A stretch of DNA of 64,000 nt from Isoetes taiwanensis (Eukaryota; Streptophyta; Lycopodiopsida; Isoetales; Isoetaceae): NCBI GenBank assembly GCA_021234155.1, contig JAJEKV010000533.1, positions 62,001-126,000 of the forward strand, read 5' to 3'. The notes below the pieces were generated by a model that worked only from the letters and a program-made list of their open reading frames with translations, did not search any database and had not been told where the DNA came from. The translations under genes and the position numbers were made by a program. Below are positions 1 through 10,586 of this stretch, piece by piece (position 1 is the first letter of the stretch; every line of letters begins with the position of its first letter).

Positions 1-396
1 AAAAGATATAAAGCAAGACTTGTTGCTCAAGGCTTTTCTCAGAAAAAGGGTTTTGATTTTGATGAAACGTTTGCACCAATAGTCAAATTGACAAGTATTA
101 GACTCTTACTAGCTCTCGCAAATGCAAAACAGTTGATTGTACATCATATGGACGTATCTACGGCATTTTTAAATGCTGCTATAGAAGAAGAAATTTACAT
201 GCATCAGGCTCCAGGATTTGAGGAAGGTGAGAATAATGTTTGGAAACTGAATCGTGCAGTCTATGGATTAAGGCACTCCGAGGCAATGGTACAAGTGCAT
301 AGATGGATATTTAAAAGAACAAGAATTTTCTAAAGTGCAAGCAGGCGGTAATTTATATATTTTCAGGGATGGAGAGAATTTTTGTATAACTGCACT
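1..396 (+). pseudogene. Ty1/copia reverse transcriptase, first part
   Basis: Copia-type RNA-dependent DNA polymerase, entered in mid-domain at the window edge. The first codons read KARLVAQGFSQKKGFDF and then ETFAPIVKL, followed by MDVSTAFLNAAIEEEIYM and VYGLRH, the usual order of copia RT blocks. Near base 281 the frame slips: the next blocks (LKEQEFSKVQAGGNLYIF) are in another frame, so the plain reading frame stops at about 333. The coding trace continues to base 396, where a short TIR element interrupts it. The upstream part (gag, protease, integrase) lies outside the window. The family call rests on several ordered motifs and is firm. Whether the slip is a mutation or a sequence error is open. 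Confidence 0.9.
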
Positions 397-718
397 GGGT
401 GAAAGCATGCTAGGGTGTACCATCTAAAGTTCTTTTTAGGGAGTGCAAAACTACCCAGAAAAGTACCCAGTACTGGGTACTGGGAACTTGCATAAATGTC
501 TCAATAAGCAATAAGTTTGAGTGTTGATTCATTCATTTTAATCTTTAATAGTATTGTTACCCACTAATACTATAGATTAACATGTTATTGACCTTCAATC
601 CAAAATTTTTTAATTGATTTTAATGGGAAGAAAAAACAAAAAGTACCAGTTTTAAAAGTACCCAGTGGTGGTACTTTTGAGGGTTCCAAAAGTGGTACAC
701 CGTAGCATGCTTTCACCC
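397..718. mobile_element. 322-bp TIR element (MITE-like) inserted in copia RT
   Basis: The ends are inverted repeats: GGGTGAAAGCATGCTA at the left is mirrored at the right, with 24 of 25 matching positions when extended to GGTGTACCA. The bases cact stand on both sides (393-396 and 719-722). Removing the element plus one cact restores the copia frame through the junction (alanine, leucine, tyrosine, valine). The target duplication is therefore 4 bp, or 3 bp if the extra c belongs to the element. The interior holds copies of a gtaccca/gtacccagt motif and no ORF. This is a non-autonomous DNA transposon; the superfamily cannot be settled from the short target duplication. Confidence 0.85.
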
Positions 719-1657
719 CACTCTATGTTGTTGACTGTATTATGGCAGCCACCAACACACAATGCTTAAAGCATTGCAAGTATATCTTGACAAAAAAGTT
801 CAAAATGACGGATCTTAATGAATTGAAGAGCTTTCTAGGGATGGACGTAAATATAGACAAACAACAGGGTTTACTCTGTCTGAATCAAACTAAGAGTGTA
901 CACAGCATACTAAAGAAGTTCAATATGGTTGATAAATCTGCCAAGACTCCAATAGTGCCAGGGCAGAAAATTTGTAAGGACATGTGTCCTAAATCAGAGG
1001 CTGAAGCAAAAGAAATGGAAAAAACGCCCTATAGAAAACTAATAGATTGTCTAATCTATTTGGCAAATGGTTCAAGACCAGACATTACCTATGCTGTAAA
1101 CATGCTAAGTAGATTTTGTAATAAACCTGGAAAAGGGCATTGGACAGCTCCAAAGCTTGTACTGAAATACTTAAAGGGGACATCAGATCATGGTCTGATT
1201 TACAACTCTAAGAACTTGATTTTGGATGCATTTTGATTGATTTGGGGAGGAGATCTTGATACAAGACAGTCCACTTCAGGTTATGCAATGATGCTAGGTG
1301 GAGCAGCCATTGCATGGAAGAGCAAAAAGCAGACTGCAATAGCCTTATCAACGGCTGAGGTAGAATATGCTGCTGCAGCTTTAGCAACAAAGGAAATTAT
1401 TTGGTTGAGAAGTTTATTAAATGAGTTAGGCATTAAGCAGGGAAAATGCTCTTGTTTTACATTGTGATAACATGTTTGCATTGCTCTCACAAAGAATCAT
1501 GCTACATGAAAAGAACCAAGCATGTAGAATTGCAAATGCATTTTATCGGGAACATTGTAGGAGCGAAAAATTATATCGAGTTGAATATGTACATACGGAT
1601 CTTCAACTGGCGATATTTTACAAAGCCTTTAAGGGAGAAAGCGATTCAATGAGTTGA
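719..1657 (+). pseudogene. Ty1/copia RT C-terminal part and RNase H
   Basis: Downstream half of the copia pol. Residues such as LKSFLGMDVNIDKQQGLLCL, PYRKLIDCLIYLANGSRPDI and KGHWTAPKLVLKYLKGTSDH belong to the RT thumb and connection. A TGA near 1235 separates them from RNase H, which reads DLDTRQSTSGYAMMLGGA, KSKKQTAIALSTAEVEY and ATKEIIWLRSLL (DTRQSTSG and STAEVEY are copia RNase H hallmarks). Around 1467 the frame breaks again, and the last trace, ending near 1657, resembles the usual copia C-terminus (YVHTDLQLAIFYKAF). The element is inactive as written. No LTR could be delimited downstream. Confidence 0.9.
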
Positions 1658-2240
1658 AGACAAAGGCTGGGTGTTAAAGATCTTCCCTACTTGAGACCAC
1701 GAGGTTAATGGAGGAGCTAGAAATTGGCGGAATATTACAGCAAAAACTAGTGCGCATGTTGCTTACCAAGCAGCCCTGGATCGAGTTAAGACATGATGGG
1801 GAAGGGTAAAGGTATTCGTGTTTCATGTCTTAACTTGTTGGAGTGACATTGACCCATTAACCCATTTGAATGAACATTGTTAAATAAAGGTCGTTTAAGG
1901 AAATAAATAATGTTTGGACCAGGTGCCAACTCTGAGAGAAAATCTCGATCAAAGAGATTGCTAGTATGGGTCGTATCTGGCGACAAAAAAAGTAAACGAT
2001 GTGGCTGTGTTGGGGCAGATGGATGGAGGCATCGGATTGCTCAGCGGCATGGTAGAACCGATCAAACCTCGGCAATCCTTTTATTGAAACGGTTACTGTT
2101 CACCTTGAATATATAGAACTGTTCATCGACCATTAACTTTATTTGGTTCCTTGTTTAAGCAAAATATAAAACGTGGTTGATAGTTCTAAGGTGGAAACTT
2201 GAGAATTGTCTAGTTAAGCCATTCAAATATCTAACAAAGA

Positions 2241-2530
2241 CATTTCAAAATACCTTTAGTCTTATGCATGATAAGGAGTCAGGCATTTTATGTATTTTAT
2301 GCACGATAAAAAGTAAGCCATTATATGTAAGACAATATTTGACATATTCATTTCCAAAAATGACTAGGTAAACATATTCTCTCCAAAAATGATAAGACAT
2401 TTCAAAATACCTTATTAGTCTTATGCATGATAAGAAGTCAAGGCATTTTATGTATTTTATGCATGATAAAAAGTCGGGCATTTTATGTAAGAATATTTGA
2501 CATATTCATTTCCAAAAATGATTAGGAAAT
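2241..2530. repeat. Two imperfect tandem copies, period about 157 bp
   Basis: The block beginning catttcaaaatacct at 2241 recurs at 2398. Both copies hold cttatgcatgataag, then gcattttatgtattttatgc, then gacatattcatttccaaaaa. Inside each copy the gcatgataaaaagt phrase is itself repeated. Confidence 0.85.
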
Positions 2531-2969
2531 GTCATATATACATACATATTTCAAAATACCTTATTTTCTCACCATCGATTTATTGAATTTTCCCACCATC
2601 AATTTTCGATTTATTTCAATAAATACCTTATTTTCCCCCCCATCCCACATGGCACAGACCTTCAAGTACCTTATCTTCCCACCATCATACATGACACAAA
2701 AACGTTCATAAATACCTTCTTTTCCCACAATCATTTTGACACAAAAACGGTAGTTTCTCAACATCACGTAGATGATGCTTTTAGAAAGGGGTCAACTTCC
2801 AAAAATTGTCAACTAGGTGACATTTTTGGAAGTAGATGGACACTTTTGGAGGGGGATAGCCCCATTCCCCTTCCATCAACTACCATCCCCTAGTTTAGAT
2901 AGATAAATAGCCATAAGATCTTCACGCCAAAGGAGCATGCTATAAAAAGAAAAAGAAAGAAATTCGCAT

Positions 2970-3072
2970 CTACAAACAAAAAGTCCCCTGTGCACCTTGA
3001 ATGTAGCATCTACTAACAAAAAGTCCCATGTGCATACAAACAAAAAGTTCCCTGTGCACCTTGAATGTAGTT
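2970..3072. repeat. Short direct repeats around acaaacaaaaagt
   Basis: The phrase acaaacaaaaagt followed by ccctgtgcaccttgaatgta occurs twice in full, with a third partial copy (ctaacaaaaagtcccatgtgc) between them. Confidence 0.8.
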
Positions 3073-3374
3073 CCCACTTTAAAAAGTAACATTATCTAAA
3101 CAAGAAATTTGGCCGCTGCGAACATTTCTCTTTCCCGGCTCCTTTGTATTTAGGTAATGGAAGGAGATGTTTTATTTTCTGCATACAAAATTTTGGCCAT
3201 GTCCATTGCTATCGACATCTTCATTAATGGTGTCAAGCTTCTCAGATAATTTAGGTGTCAATCACTAGTCAGATTGCAATGCTTTTACCCCAGACATTTT
3301 TCTTATTGCGATTACATTTATGTGAAGTTGGAGCTATGCAAAGGTGGGCTGGAGTCAAAAAGTATGTGTTCAAG

Positions 3375-3414
<40 letters not shown>

Positions 3415-4252
3415 AGAGTAAGGATAGATTTTTTCATTAATTAGAAAAAGCCATACAATCCATATACCAAGCTGCTAAAAAGCAGGGTAATGGAGAAAAT
3501 GGGACACTCATATTGAGTGAGCATCAAATATGAAATATGAAAACAAAGTAGACATCAAGTTTAAAACATAATATCCGAGTATGTCAATAGAGTATCACAA
3601 GTTTTAAGACTTAGTGGAGAGAATGATATCCAATTCTGCAACAACTTAGTAGTCAAATGTTCTTCAGAATTGAGGTCCCCCTTTTCTTGCAAAAGAAAAC
3701 CAAAATACTAACCATGATTCATAAATCTGAATCATGAAAGTCATGAGATTGATCACCACTAGTGGACATGGATATGAAGTGCAACTTGGGAATTGGCAAA
3801 GAGGCAAAATGGGATTAATTATGGCTGTTAAGATTTCTTTCAAACCACTGATTTTAATGCTTGTAGAAGTCAGCTGTAGAACCACGTGAATATCTATTTT
3901 TGCCACAGTCATTCTGTAACAGCAGTGTACTTAAGCTTTATTTTCCTATAAGCAGCAGCAAGGTACCATGTAAATCTGTGAGAAGCTTGTGACTGTAATA
4001 TAATTCTCGATACTTAGACAACTGCCTTTCTAACATACTGAAATGAGGGTTGAATATGAATTCAAACATGAGATGCATCTGCATGAATTCTCTCGTATAT
4101 ATCTCTACCCAAAGAGCTTCCCTTTTTCTTGAGCTTTCAACTTCCTGAATGAAATCATCTGTCATGTCACACAACTCTTTCAAGGTCAACTTTTTCCTAA
4201 CTGTCTGACTCTGATGCAAAGAGATCTCATAGTTGTCAATATCTGTGTCCAA

Positions 4253-4917
4253 CTTTGTTGTACCTTAGCTGTCCTTTCCCTACCCTCCGCCTGGCGCCTC
4301 CGCCTGGCGCCTGGCGCCTGGCGCCTGCCTGAGGCGCTGCCTGAGGCCTGCCCGAGCGGATGCAGTGATGGATGGCGTTGGAGCAGCGGCAGTGAAGGAT
4401 GGCACCCCTGTGTGTGCCTGAGTGGATGTCCGCCTGCGCGCATACCTGGGGGTGCTGGCGCCTTGGCGCAGGGCTGGTGGATGGGTGAGGAGGCACCTCC
4501 GATGGGCGATTTCCCTGAGCGATTTTTCTGAGCGCCGCCTTCCCTGCGTGTCTGGGCGATTGGCGTTGGGGGCGTCTGTTTTCCAGCACCCAGTTGTGAA
4601 GAGGTTACGGTTCGGAGTTGCTTGGTGAAGCTTTGCTTGCTGAAGGTATGAAGGTATGCTTGTTGCTTGTGCAACAACATGGATTTTTGGATCGGTGAGC
4701 AGCCATAGTCATCCTGGCAACGGTTTTTTCCCAGGTGGTTTTTAATCCGGGTCATGATGGTTGTGTTCTAGCTCACGTTGTGCTTTGGTTTAAGGGCTTC
4801 GGCCCATGTTCTTGTTTGGACTTCGGTCCAGGACTTCGGTCCCTTATGTACTTGGTCCCATAACCCGATTGGGTTCCGTGGACGTTAAAAATTTTTCCTT
4901 CCTTCCTTCCTTTAAGG
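4253..4917 (+). mobile_element. (TTCC)n-tailed non-LTR element nested in the LINE
   Basis: A plus-strand segment interrupts the minus-strand LINE. Its right end reads ccgtggacgttaaaa and then ttccttccttcc. The same terminal phrase, in reverse orientation and also abutting a (GGAA)n run, is found at 60694-60735 next to a LINE zinc-finger fragment. The shared end marks one family of non-LTR elements with a tetranucleotide tail. No convincing ORF is seen in this copy, which could be a severely 5'-truncated LINE or a SINE borrowing its 3' end. The left boundary is approximate. Confidence 0.55.
4270..4560. repeat. GC-rich block with ctggcgc tandem motif
   Basis: The neighbours are AT-rich, but this block is dominated by G and C and begins with several tandem copies of ctggcgc (about 4289-4330), then tgaggcgctgcc variants. 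All frames are long-open here because of composition, so the ORFs are not evidence for a gene. Confidence 0.7.
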
Positions 4918-7900
4918 AACATCAGGTATCCTGTCACAATCAGAGTATGGAGCATTAGAATCAATAATATTTAATTGAGATACAAATAGATCAAATTGGC
5001 CCCTGAAAAGCCCAATTGAATTCCAGCTGGAATTGTAGTTGTCTCCATGTTTTCTCTTATGACAAGTAGCAATGGACTCAATGTCAAACTGAAAATGCAT
5101 TTTAATCCAGAAAATAGATAGAGATTTAGAAGAATAAAGAATTCTATTTCTAGATTTCCAGATATTCCATAAGGCAGTATGAACAAGAGTGTTGGCCAGA
5201 ATGTCTCCCTGCTGAAGAAAGTCAATAAGAGAGTTGATATTTCTGTTCTTGAGATGAGTGCCAAGTTTGTGGAAAAACCATGTCCAGAATGGACTCAACT
5301 TAGGATAAAGAAAAATATGTTTTAATGTCTCATCCTTGAGGCAACCAGAGTGACACGCAGTGGATACAGTACATCTTTTGGATAGAGAGACCAAATTCGT
5401 GAGGCTTTTGTGAGCTATCAACCAAATGAAGAAGCAAATCTTTGGTGAGCAGTAGGAATGCCAAATATTTCTAAAAACAGAGAGGGCCTAATCTTGACTT
5501 AAATTCCATTTCTCACTAGCTTTTACTGGAGAATCAACCACATTTATCAAATTGTAAATATCCTTAACCTTGTAAACCAGCTTACCATTTATCGAACAAC
5601 CAATACATTCATTGTAATCATTGAAATTATTAAAAGTAGCCAATATAGCTTTGAAATGAAAGTAAATCTTTTTTATCAGAGGAAGTTCCTTTAAGGGCAG
5701 ATTTTAAAGCAGTTCAAGATAAGATAGAATTATTATTTTTATATAGATCTCTGATAGTAGTAATTCCTATGCTGGACCATTTACTATAGATCTTGGGATG
5801 CTTAATGGCCATGACTTTAGAATTATGATCAGAAAAGATTGGAGACCAAAACAAATTAGTACTCATGGTGGCATCAGAGTAAACATTTTTCTGTAGCACA
5901 GGATGGATCTTATTCCAGGCCATGATTAAATTCCTCATAAGGGGGGAGGTGTTTGGAGCAGGATGAAGTTCAACAAAAGCAGACTCGGGGAGAGAATGCT
6001 TGATACTTGGATGCCCTGTAGGATAGGAGCTATAAATTGAGAGGCAGGGGAGCAATTTCCCATAATTGTTCTCCAAATGTATTTATCTGCTAGAGAACAT
6101 GCCTGCAAGTAGAGATTTTTGCATCCTAGACCACCAAATATCTTTGGTCTAGCAATTGAATTTCAGTTAACAAGATGAGATCCATTCCATATAAAATTTC
6201 GAATAGTTTTCTCCAACTCAGAATATATAACTTTAGGTGCAACAAGGGCAGAGGAGAAATATACATGGGAAGATGCAAGCACAGAATTTGCAATGATTGT
6301 CCTGCCTGCAAAGGAAAGACAATAGTATTTAATTTTCTCTTTATTCTCTGCAGAATAGGATCCCATAGACCTCTCAAACTTGGATTTAGGGAGAGAGGCA
6401 TACCCAAAAGATTTGATGCTTGATTGCAACTTAGGACTGAAATTCCACAGATAGAAGAATGATCTACATCCCCAATAATTTTGCTTTTATCAAGGTTTAA
6501 GTGAACTCCCGAGGCAACAGAGAAATCTCTAATAAGATCCAAGAATCTATTGACATTAGAAGGATTGGAATCTAGGAAAGCAAAAGTGTCATCAGCATAT
6601 TGAGAGATTGTGAGGGTGTCTAAGTTATTTAGAAGCTTAAGGCCAGTTAGAGTCCCAGAATTCTGCATACTAACTACACATCTAGTGAGCATCTCAGCAA
6701 CAATGAGGAAGAGATATGGAGCTAAAGGGCAGCCTTGCCTTACTCCTTTTGCCAAGGGGAAGAATTTGGAGGGTGATCCATTATGAGAACTGCAGAATTG
6801 GGCATGGAATTCAAGCCTTGAATAAAAGAGATGAGCTTGGATTGGAAACCCATTTTTTTTAAAGCAATTTCAATGAAGTTCCAGTCTACAGTATCAAAGG
6901 CTCTTTTAAAGTCTAATTTCAGATGCAAGATTGATTCGAGATCCTATTCCAATGCAAGCCTTCCATTGCGCTGATGTAGTTATCCAAGATAAACCTATTA
7001 GGAAGAAAGGCTGATTGATTGACACTGATATTCTTCTAAAGATAAGCTTGAATTCTATTGGCAATTATTTTAGCACAAAGCTTGTATGAAGAATTTGTTA
7101 GAGATATAGGCCTCCACTCAGCAAAAGATGTAGGATTTTCCACTTTTGGCACCAAGGTAATGAAACCTGCAGAGATAAAAGAGTGCAAATGACCTGAAGC
7201 CCAAAAACCATGCACAAGACCAATAATGTCAGATTTCATAATATCCCAGAATTGGATGTAAAATTCTAGAGGGAATCCATCAGGGCCAGGAGATTTGTCT
7301 TTAGAGAAACTTCTCAGGGTCTTAAAAATTTCATAAAAAGTCAAAGATATATCCATGCAATCAATAGAATTTGGCAAGACTCTGTCTTTGGCCGAGAATC
7401 TGTCTTTGGCCGAGATTTCATGTGCTGTGAGATCATTCTTCTTGAAAAGGGAAGAGTAGATGTCATAGAAGAAGTTTTTAATGTCAGAGCTCGAGGTGAG
7501 GATGGAGCCAGAACCATTGTTTACCTGATTTATGGAATTCTTCAGTAGCCTATTTTTAGCCACTCTGAAGAAAAATTTTGAGCTGCCATAGTCTAATTCA
7601 CTATTGTACTTAATTTCGCATTTGATGGCAGAAAACTTGGCTTCTCTCTCTTCAATGCTTTTTAAAAACCTTTCAAGACGTTCTTCTCCCACATGGATTG
7701 TAATTTAGAGGGTCAACCTGAAGCAGAGATCTTATCTCTTTCATTTTATTCATAAGATTTTCCTTATGTGTTTGTTTTTGGCCCAATTCTTGATCCAATC
7801 TTTAGATTTTTTTATCTTGTAGTAGAAGTGTTTCATCGATAGATTTGGCAACATGGGATCTATAGACTGATAAAACTCAGCAAACTCCTGTTGGAAGGAA

Positions 7901-8667
7901 ATATTCTGTAGCGAAGAGCAATTCAATTTAAAAGGTATATTTCCATCCCTGGGAGATTTAAGGAGATGCTTGGTATTAAGGAACTGTGGTTGGTGATCCG
8001 AGATGGAAGTACCTTCATCACTTGTTACAAAGCAATTGTCCCAGAAATCAGAATTTGGATTGGAGACATAAAATCTATCCAATGCACTATCTTGATATTT
8101 CTGCTTGTTGGACCAGGTGAAAATAGAGGTGGAAGATGGAATATGAATTAGGGAAGAGTCAGCTATAAATTTATCCCAATTTCGTCTCTCAGATGTGGAC
8201 ATGTTTATTTTGTTCCCAAGTTTCAAGTCCCAAGCTGGAGTATTATTGAAATCTCCACCCAAAATCCAATCAACAGAGGAGTTGCTAGAGATCCAAGAAT
8301 TAATATCAGGCCAGAGCTTTTCTCTATCTTTAGGACAAGTGGAAGCATAGATATTTATGACCCCAAATCTGGAATTATTAACCGAGAAAGTTACAGCTTG
8401 CCACATTTTAGAAATGCTATTGCAGAAGGAGATGTGATGGAGATTCTTCCAAATAATGCACATTCCCCCTTTAGTTCCATTTTCTTCCATCCAAATGGAG
8501 GAAGCCCCAGGGTAGATCCAGTCACCCAAACTCGAGGCCTCAAATTTAGGAAGCTTCAATTCTTGAAGCAAGATAATGTCAGCATCGTATTGCCCGATTT
8601 GAGAAATGGCTCTCCTTCTCTTGACAGGCCCCTGAATTCCTCTCAAATTCCAACTGATTATCTTCAT
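4912..8667 (-). pseudogene. LINE ORF2: endonuclease and reverse transcriptase, broken
   Basis: ORF2 of the LINE nicks target DNA and copies the element RNA. It starts at 8667 with an apurinic-type endonuclease: SWNLRG, LLQELKLPKFE (catalytic Glu), ILGGDFNNTPAW (Asp/Asn) and SDHQP (Asp-His). The frame ends at 7750. Reverse transcriptase follows in other frames: DKSPGPDGFPLEFY, AEWRPISLTNSSYKL, LKLDFKRAFDTVDW, GVRQGCPLAPYLF and the catalytic QYADDTFAF (about 6580). Next come FAGRTIIANSVLASSHVYF and ELEKTIRNFIWNG, then a region near 5420 resembling the plant zf-RVT domain (CLKDETLKHIFLYP, LWNIWKSRNRI). Several stops and frameshifts separate these blocks. The domain order is complete for a plant L1 ORF2. 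Confidence 0.93.
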
Positions 8668-8836
8668 TATAAAGATAAGAAATGATCAGATGTAAGGAAG
8701 GGAAGTAGATAACTCTCACTGCTTTTTTTAGCCCTCTTAGAAGCTTGTTTAATTTTTTTTACTTCTTGTAAGTCGTATTTAATTAAAGTGGGACTCATTC
8801 CATTCCCATTTTTTTTCGGAACCCGGTTAATTTACA
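8667..8836 (-). pseudogene. LINE ORF1 C-terminal tail
   Basis: A lysine-rich frame upstream of ORF2 reads SPTLIKYDLQEVKKIKQ and KRAKKSSE. It ends in a TAA that shares one base with the ORF2 ATG (TAATG at 8665-8669). A stop-start overlap fits ORF1-ORF2 coupling in a bicistronic LINE. Only the tail is preserved; the RNA-binding part of ORF1 is missing. The opening bases of this tail (24 bp) recur in opposite orientation at the ORF1 ends of the LINE copies at 29.8 and 45.5 kb. Confidence 0.6.
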
Positions 8837-8850
8837 TAAAAAGTAGCACC

Positions 8851-9589
8851 CCGACCCGAAAACTATCCTTAATTCGAATTTTTGAATAAAACTCTGAATC
8901 CGAGCTTTGCTGCAGTTTTCCCTTGTTCGCGAGTCGAGAACAAAAACAATGCAACTGAAACAAAGGAAATTCATTAAAGTTTGAAACCAAAGATCTAGTT
9001 GAAAAAGAATTTTTATTAATAAATTGAACAGATACAATGTATTTTACATCGGACGCAGAGACCATGGTGGTCTTGCTGTCACTACAGTTACATCATCTTG
9101 GTAGGTGGTCCACCTTAGGGGATTAACTAGCGGCGCTTCTTCCAGGCGTGTACCTTAGGGGGCAACTTTGAAGAGTGTGGAATGCCTCACGTGGAGGTGC
9201 CTCTGGAGCCTCTACCGGCCGACCTGTCCACTTTGGGCTTCTCCACTTGCCTCCATGACCTTTCATCGAATATGCTCCTTCCCCAACCTCAGGTGGATGT
9301 TATGCAATGCTTGCAAGATGCTTTGAGCTTCTGGACTTTCTCTTTGTTCTTCGCTTTCTTTATCCCGGGTGTAGCGAGCAACCTCTGGATTGAGCGAGCA
9401 ACCTTGTCCCAAAGGCGGGCAAGAGTGTAAGCGTGGCCCAGGGATGCGTGCGGAAGCGGTATTTCTTCCGCCTTGGCGGGATGCAATACCGCTTGGGCGG
9501 TCTGCAGTGATGCTGGCCGGGATGCATGTGCGGTGTCGGATCGTGCACGAACCACGGAGCAAGGGAGGTATGATTAACAATTACGGTGT
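8851..9589. other. Unassigned stretch between LINE and gypsy element
   Basis: No gene recognised. A half-palindrome cgcgagtcgagaac at about 8928 belongs to the motif family seen repeatedly at 16.7-25.4 kb. This suggests the sequence on both sides of the gypsy element was once continuous. A short phrase (gtaccttaggggg with variants) occurs around 9105-9165. Confidence 0.4.
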
Positions 9590-10177
9590 TGTTAGCCACA
9601 TTGCTGCGGAACCCGCGGGTCTATACTTTGCGCATGAGGCGAGGCCCCCGCGGCCCGCGGTGTCCAAGAAGAGGGATCCACAAAGCCCACGGTGGGTCAA
9701 AGCTCCTCCAAGCGAAGACCCAAAGGTAGGACCCACGGCGGGCCACTACTTGTCTGTGCTTGCGGCCGTGAGGGCGACTGATTCTGTTGAGTGCCCAAGT
9801 AGTGGAGCCTGGCGTTGTCATGATGAGGATCAGATTCAGGCCAGAGGCCACTCAGGTGTTCCTATATATTGTAGCATTTTGCTCCTTCGGGAAGGTTGAG
9901 TGTTCTTTTGTGTCCCTCTGGCTTGACATCTTTGGTGCTTTGTTGTGCGCTCTTTTGAGCCTTCATTGTACACTTGTTTTGATCAATGGATTGCCGTGTT
10001 CTCCACAAGTGTCTTGTGTGTTTCATTGTGTATTGCAATTCTTTGTTTTATCGAGTTTTTCTTGTTCTTTCCTCTGTTAGCAAAAATCGCGTGACAAGAG
10101 TGTCTCGGGATTTACCCTGCGGACTTCAAGGATCTCACGAGAGATCGTCCCTCGAAGCGATCCGTGCGGACCCCAAA
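9590..10177 (+). repeat. 5' LTR of the gypsy element
   Basis: Begins tgttagccac and ends before ttggcgcg. It aligns along its length with 16051-16637: shared stretches include gtccaagaagagggatc, gaagacccaaaggtagga, gttcctatatattgtagc (promoter-like TATA), gcctttcattgta-type text, gatcaatggattgccgtg and gtgtctcgggatttac. Differences between the LTRs cluster at CTG/CAG-like spots, for example cccacggcgggcc here versus cccctggcgggcc in the other LTR. Confidence 0.85.
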
Positions 10178-10197
10178 CCTTGGCGCGCTGTTGCGGG
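10178..10197 (+). other. Primer-binding site of the gypsy element
   Basis: Directly after the 5' LTR stands ttggcgcgctgttgcggg. It resembles the ttggcgccgttgccgg site found in several plant gypsy lineages (Athila/Tat-like, tRNA-Asp), with small changes. The lineage is inferred only from this resemblance. Confidence 0.55.
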
Positions 10198-10586
10198 CTC
10201 ACTTCGAAAAGCTGTATTGATACCATGTTCAATCCCTTCTTTACTCCCGGCGATATTCAACACGGATGGAGTCAAGGGCGTCGCCATGAAGCTGAGCAGC
10301 GGCGCCTCCGCGGAATATGTCCACATACACTCGGTTCGATTTGTCTCTTCTCGGGTGAAATGCGAGGCGCCAATCATTTCCACCTACACCCGCGACAACT
10401 TTCGGGCCAGGCCTCCCCTGTGGAAGGTAGCCATTGTTCCGTTCCTGTTAAGCCACATCATGCGAGGGGCAACCACGACCCTTTGAATTTACTCCACGGA
10501 ATCCCCAACTCAAGATCGTGAACCACCGCAATTTTCTCCGGAACATCGCAAAATGTTTTCTCTATTGGTAATCTTTCTTTAGGAAC

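Larger units (their letters stand above)
1658..3378. other. AT-rich non-coding stretch between copia and LINE
   Basis: No gene is recognisable. A 3' LTR of the copia element would be expected directly after 1660, but no second copy exists in the window to prove it. The stretch holds two short direct-repeat blocks (listed separately) and several homopolymer-rich pieces. Confidence 0.5.
3379..8850 (-). mobile_element. L1-type LINE, minus strand, 5'-truncated, with poly-A tail
   Basis: Read on the minus strand the element runs ORF1 tail, ORF2 (endonuclease, reverse transcriptase, zinc-knuckle tail), 3' untranslated region, then an A tail seen as 35 consecutive T at 3379-3413. The 3' end carries ttaattaatgaaaaaatc just before the tail. 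The LINE copies at 33.8 kb and 49.5 kb end in the same way, so they belong to related families. An element with a (TTCC)n tail is inserted near the end of ORF2. ORF1 is cut off, so the copy is 5'-truncated around 8850; the exact end and the target duplication could not be found. A long intact tail would suggest recent insertion, which sits badly with the many ORF2 breaks. Confidence 0.85.

Noticed and set aside
1671..2120. 3' LTR of the copia element starting at tgttaaagatc
   Set aside because: There is no second LTR in the window to compare, and no clear purine tract precedes it.
4186..4755. 189-codon minus-strand ORF
   Set aside because: It spans a GC-rich tandem block with all frames open, and it shows low-complexity Arg/Pro/Ala text and no domain.
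9390..10486. Overlapping ORFs of 97-169 codons at 9.4-10.5 kb
   Set aside because: They lie in and around the 5' LTR of the gypsy element and change between the two LTR copies.
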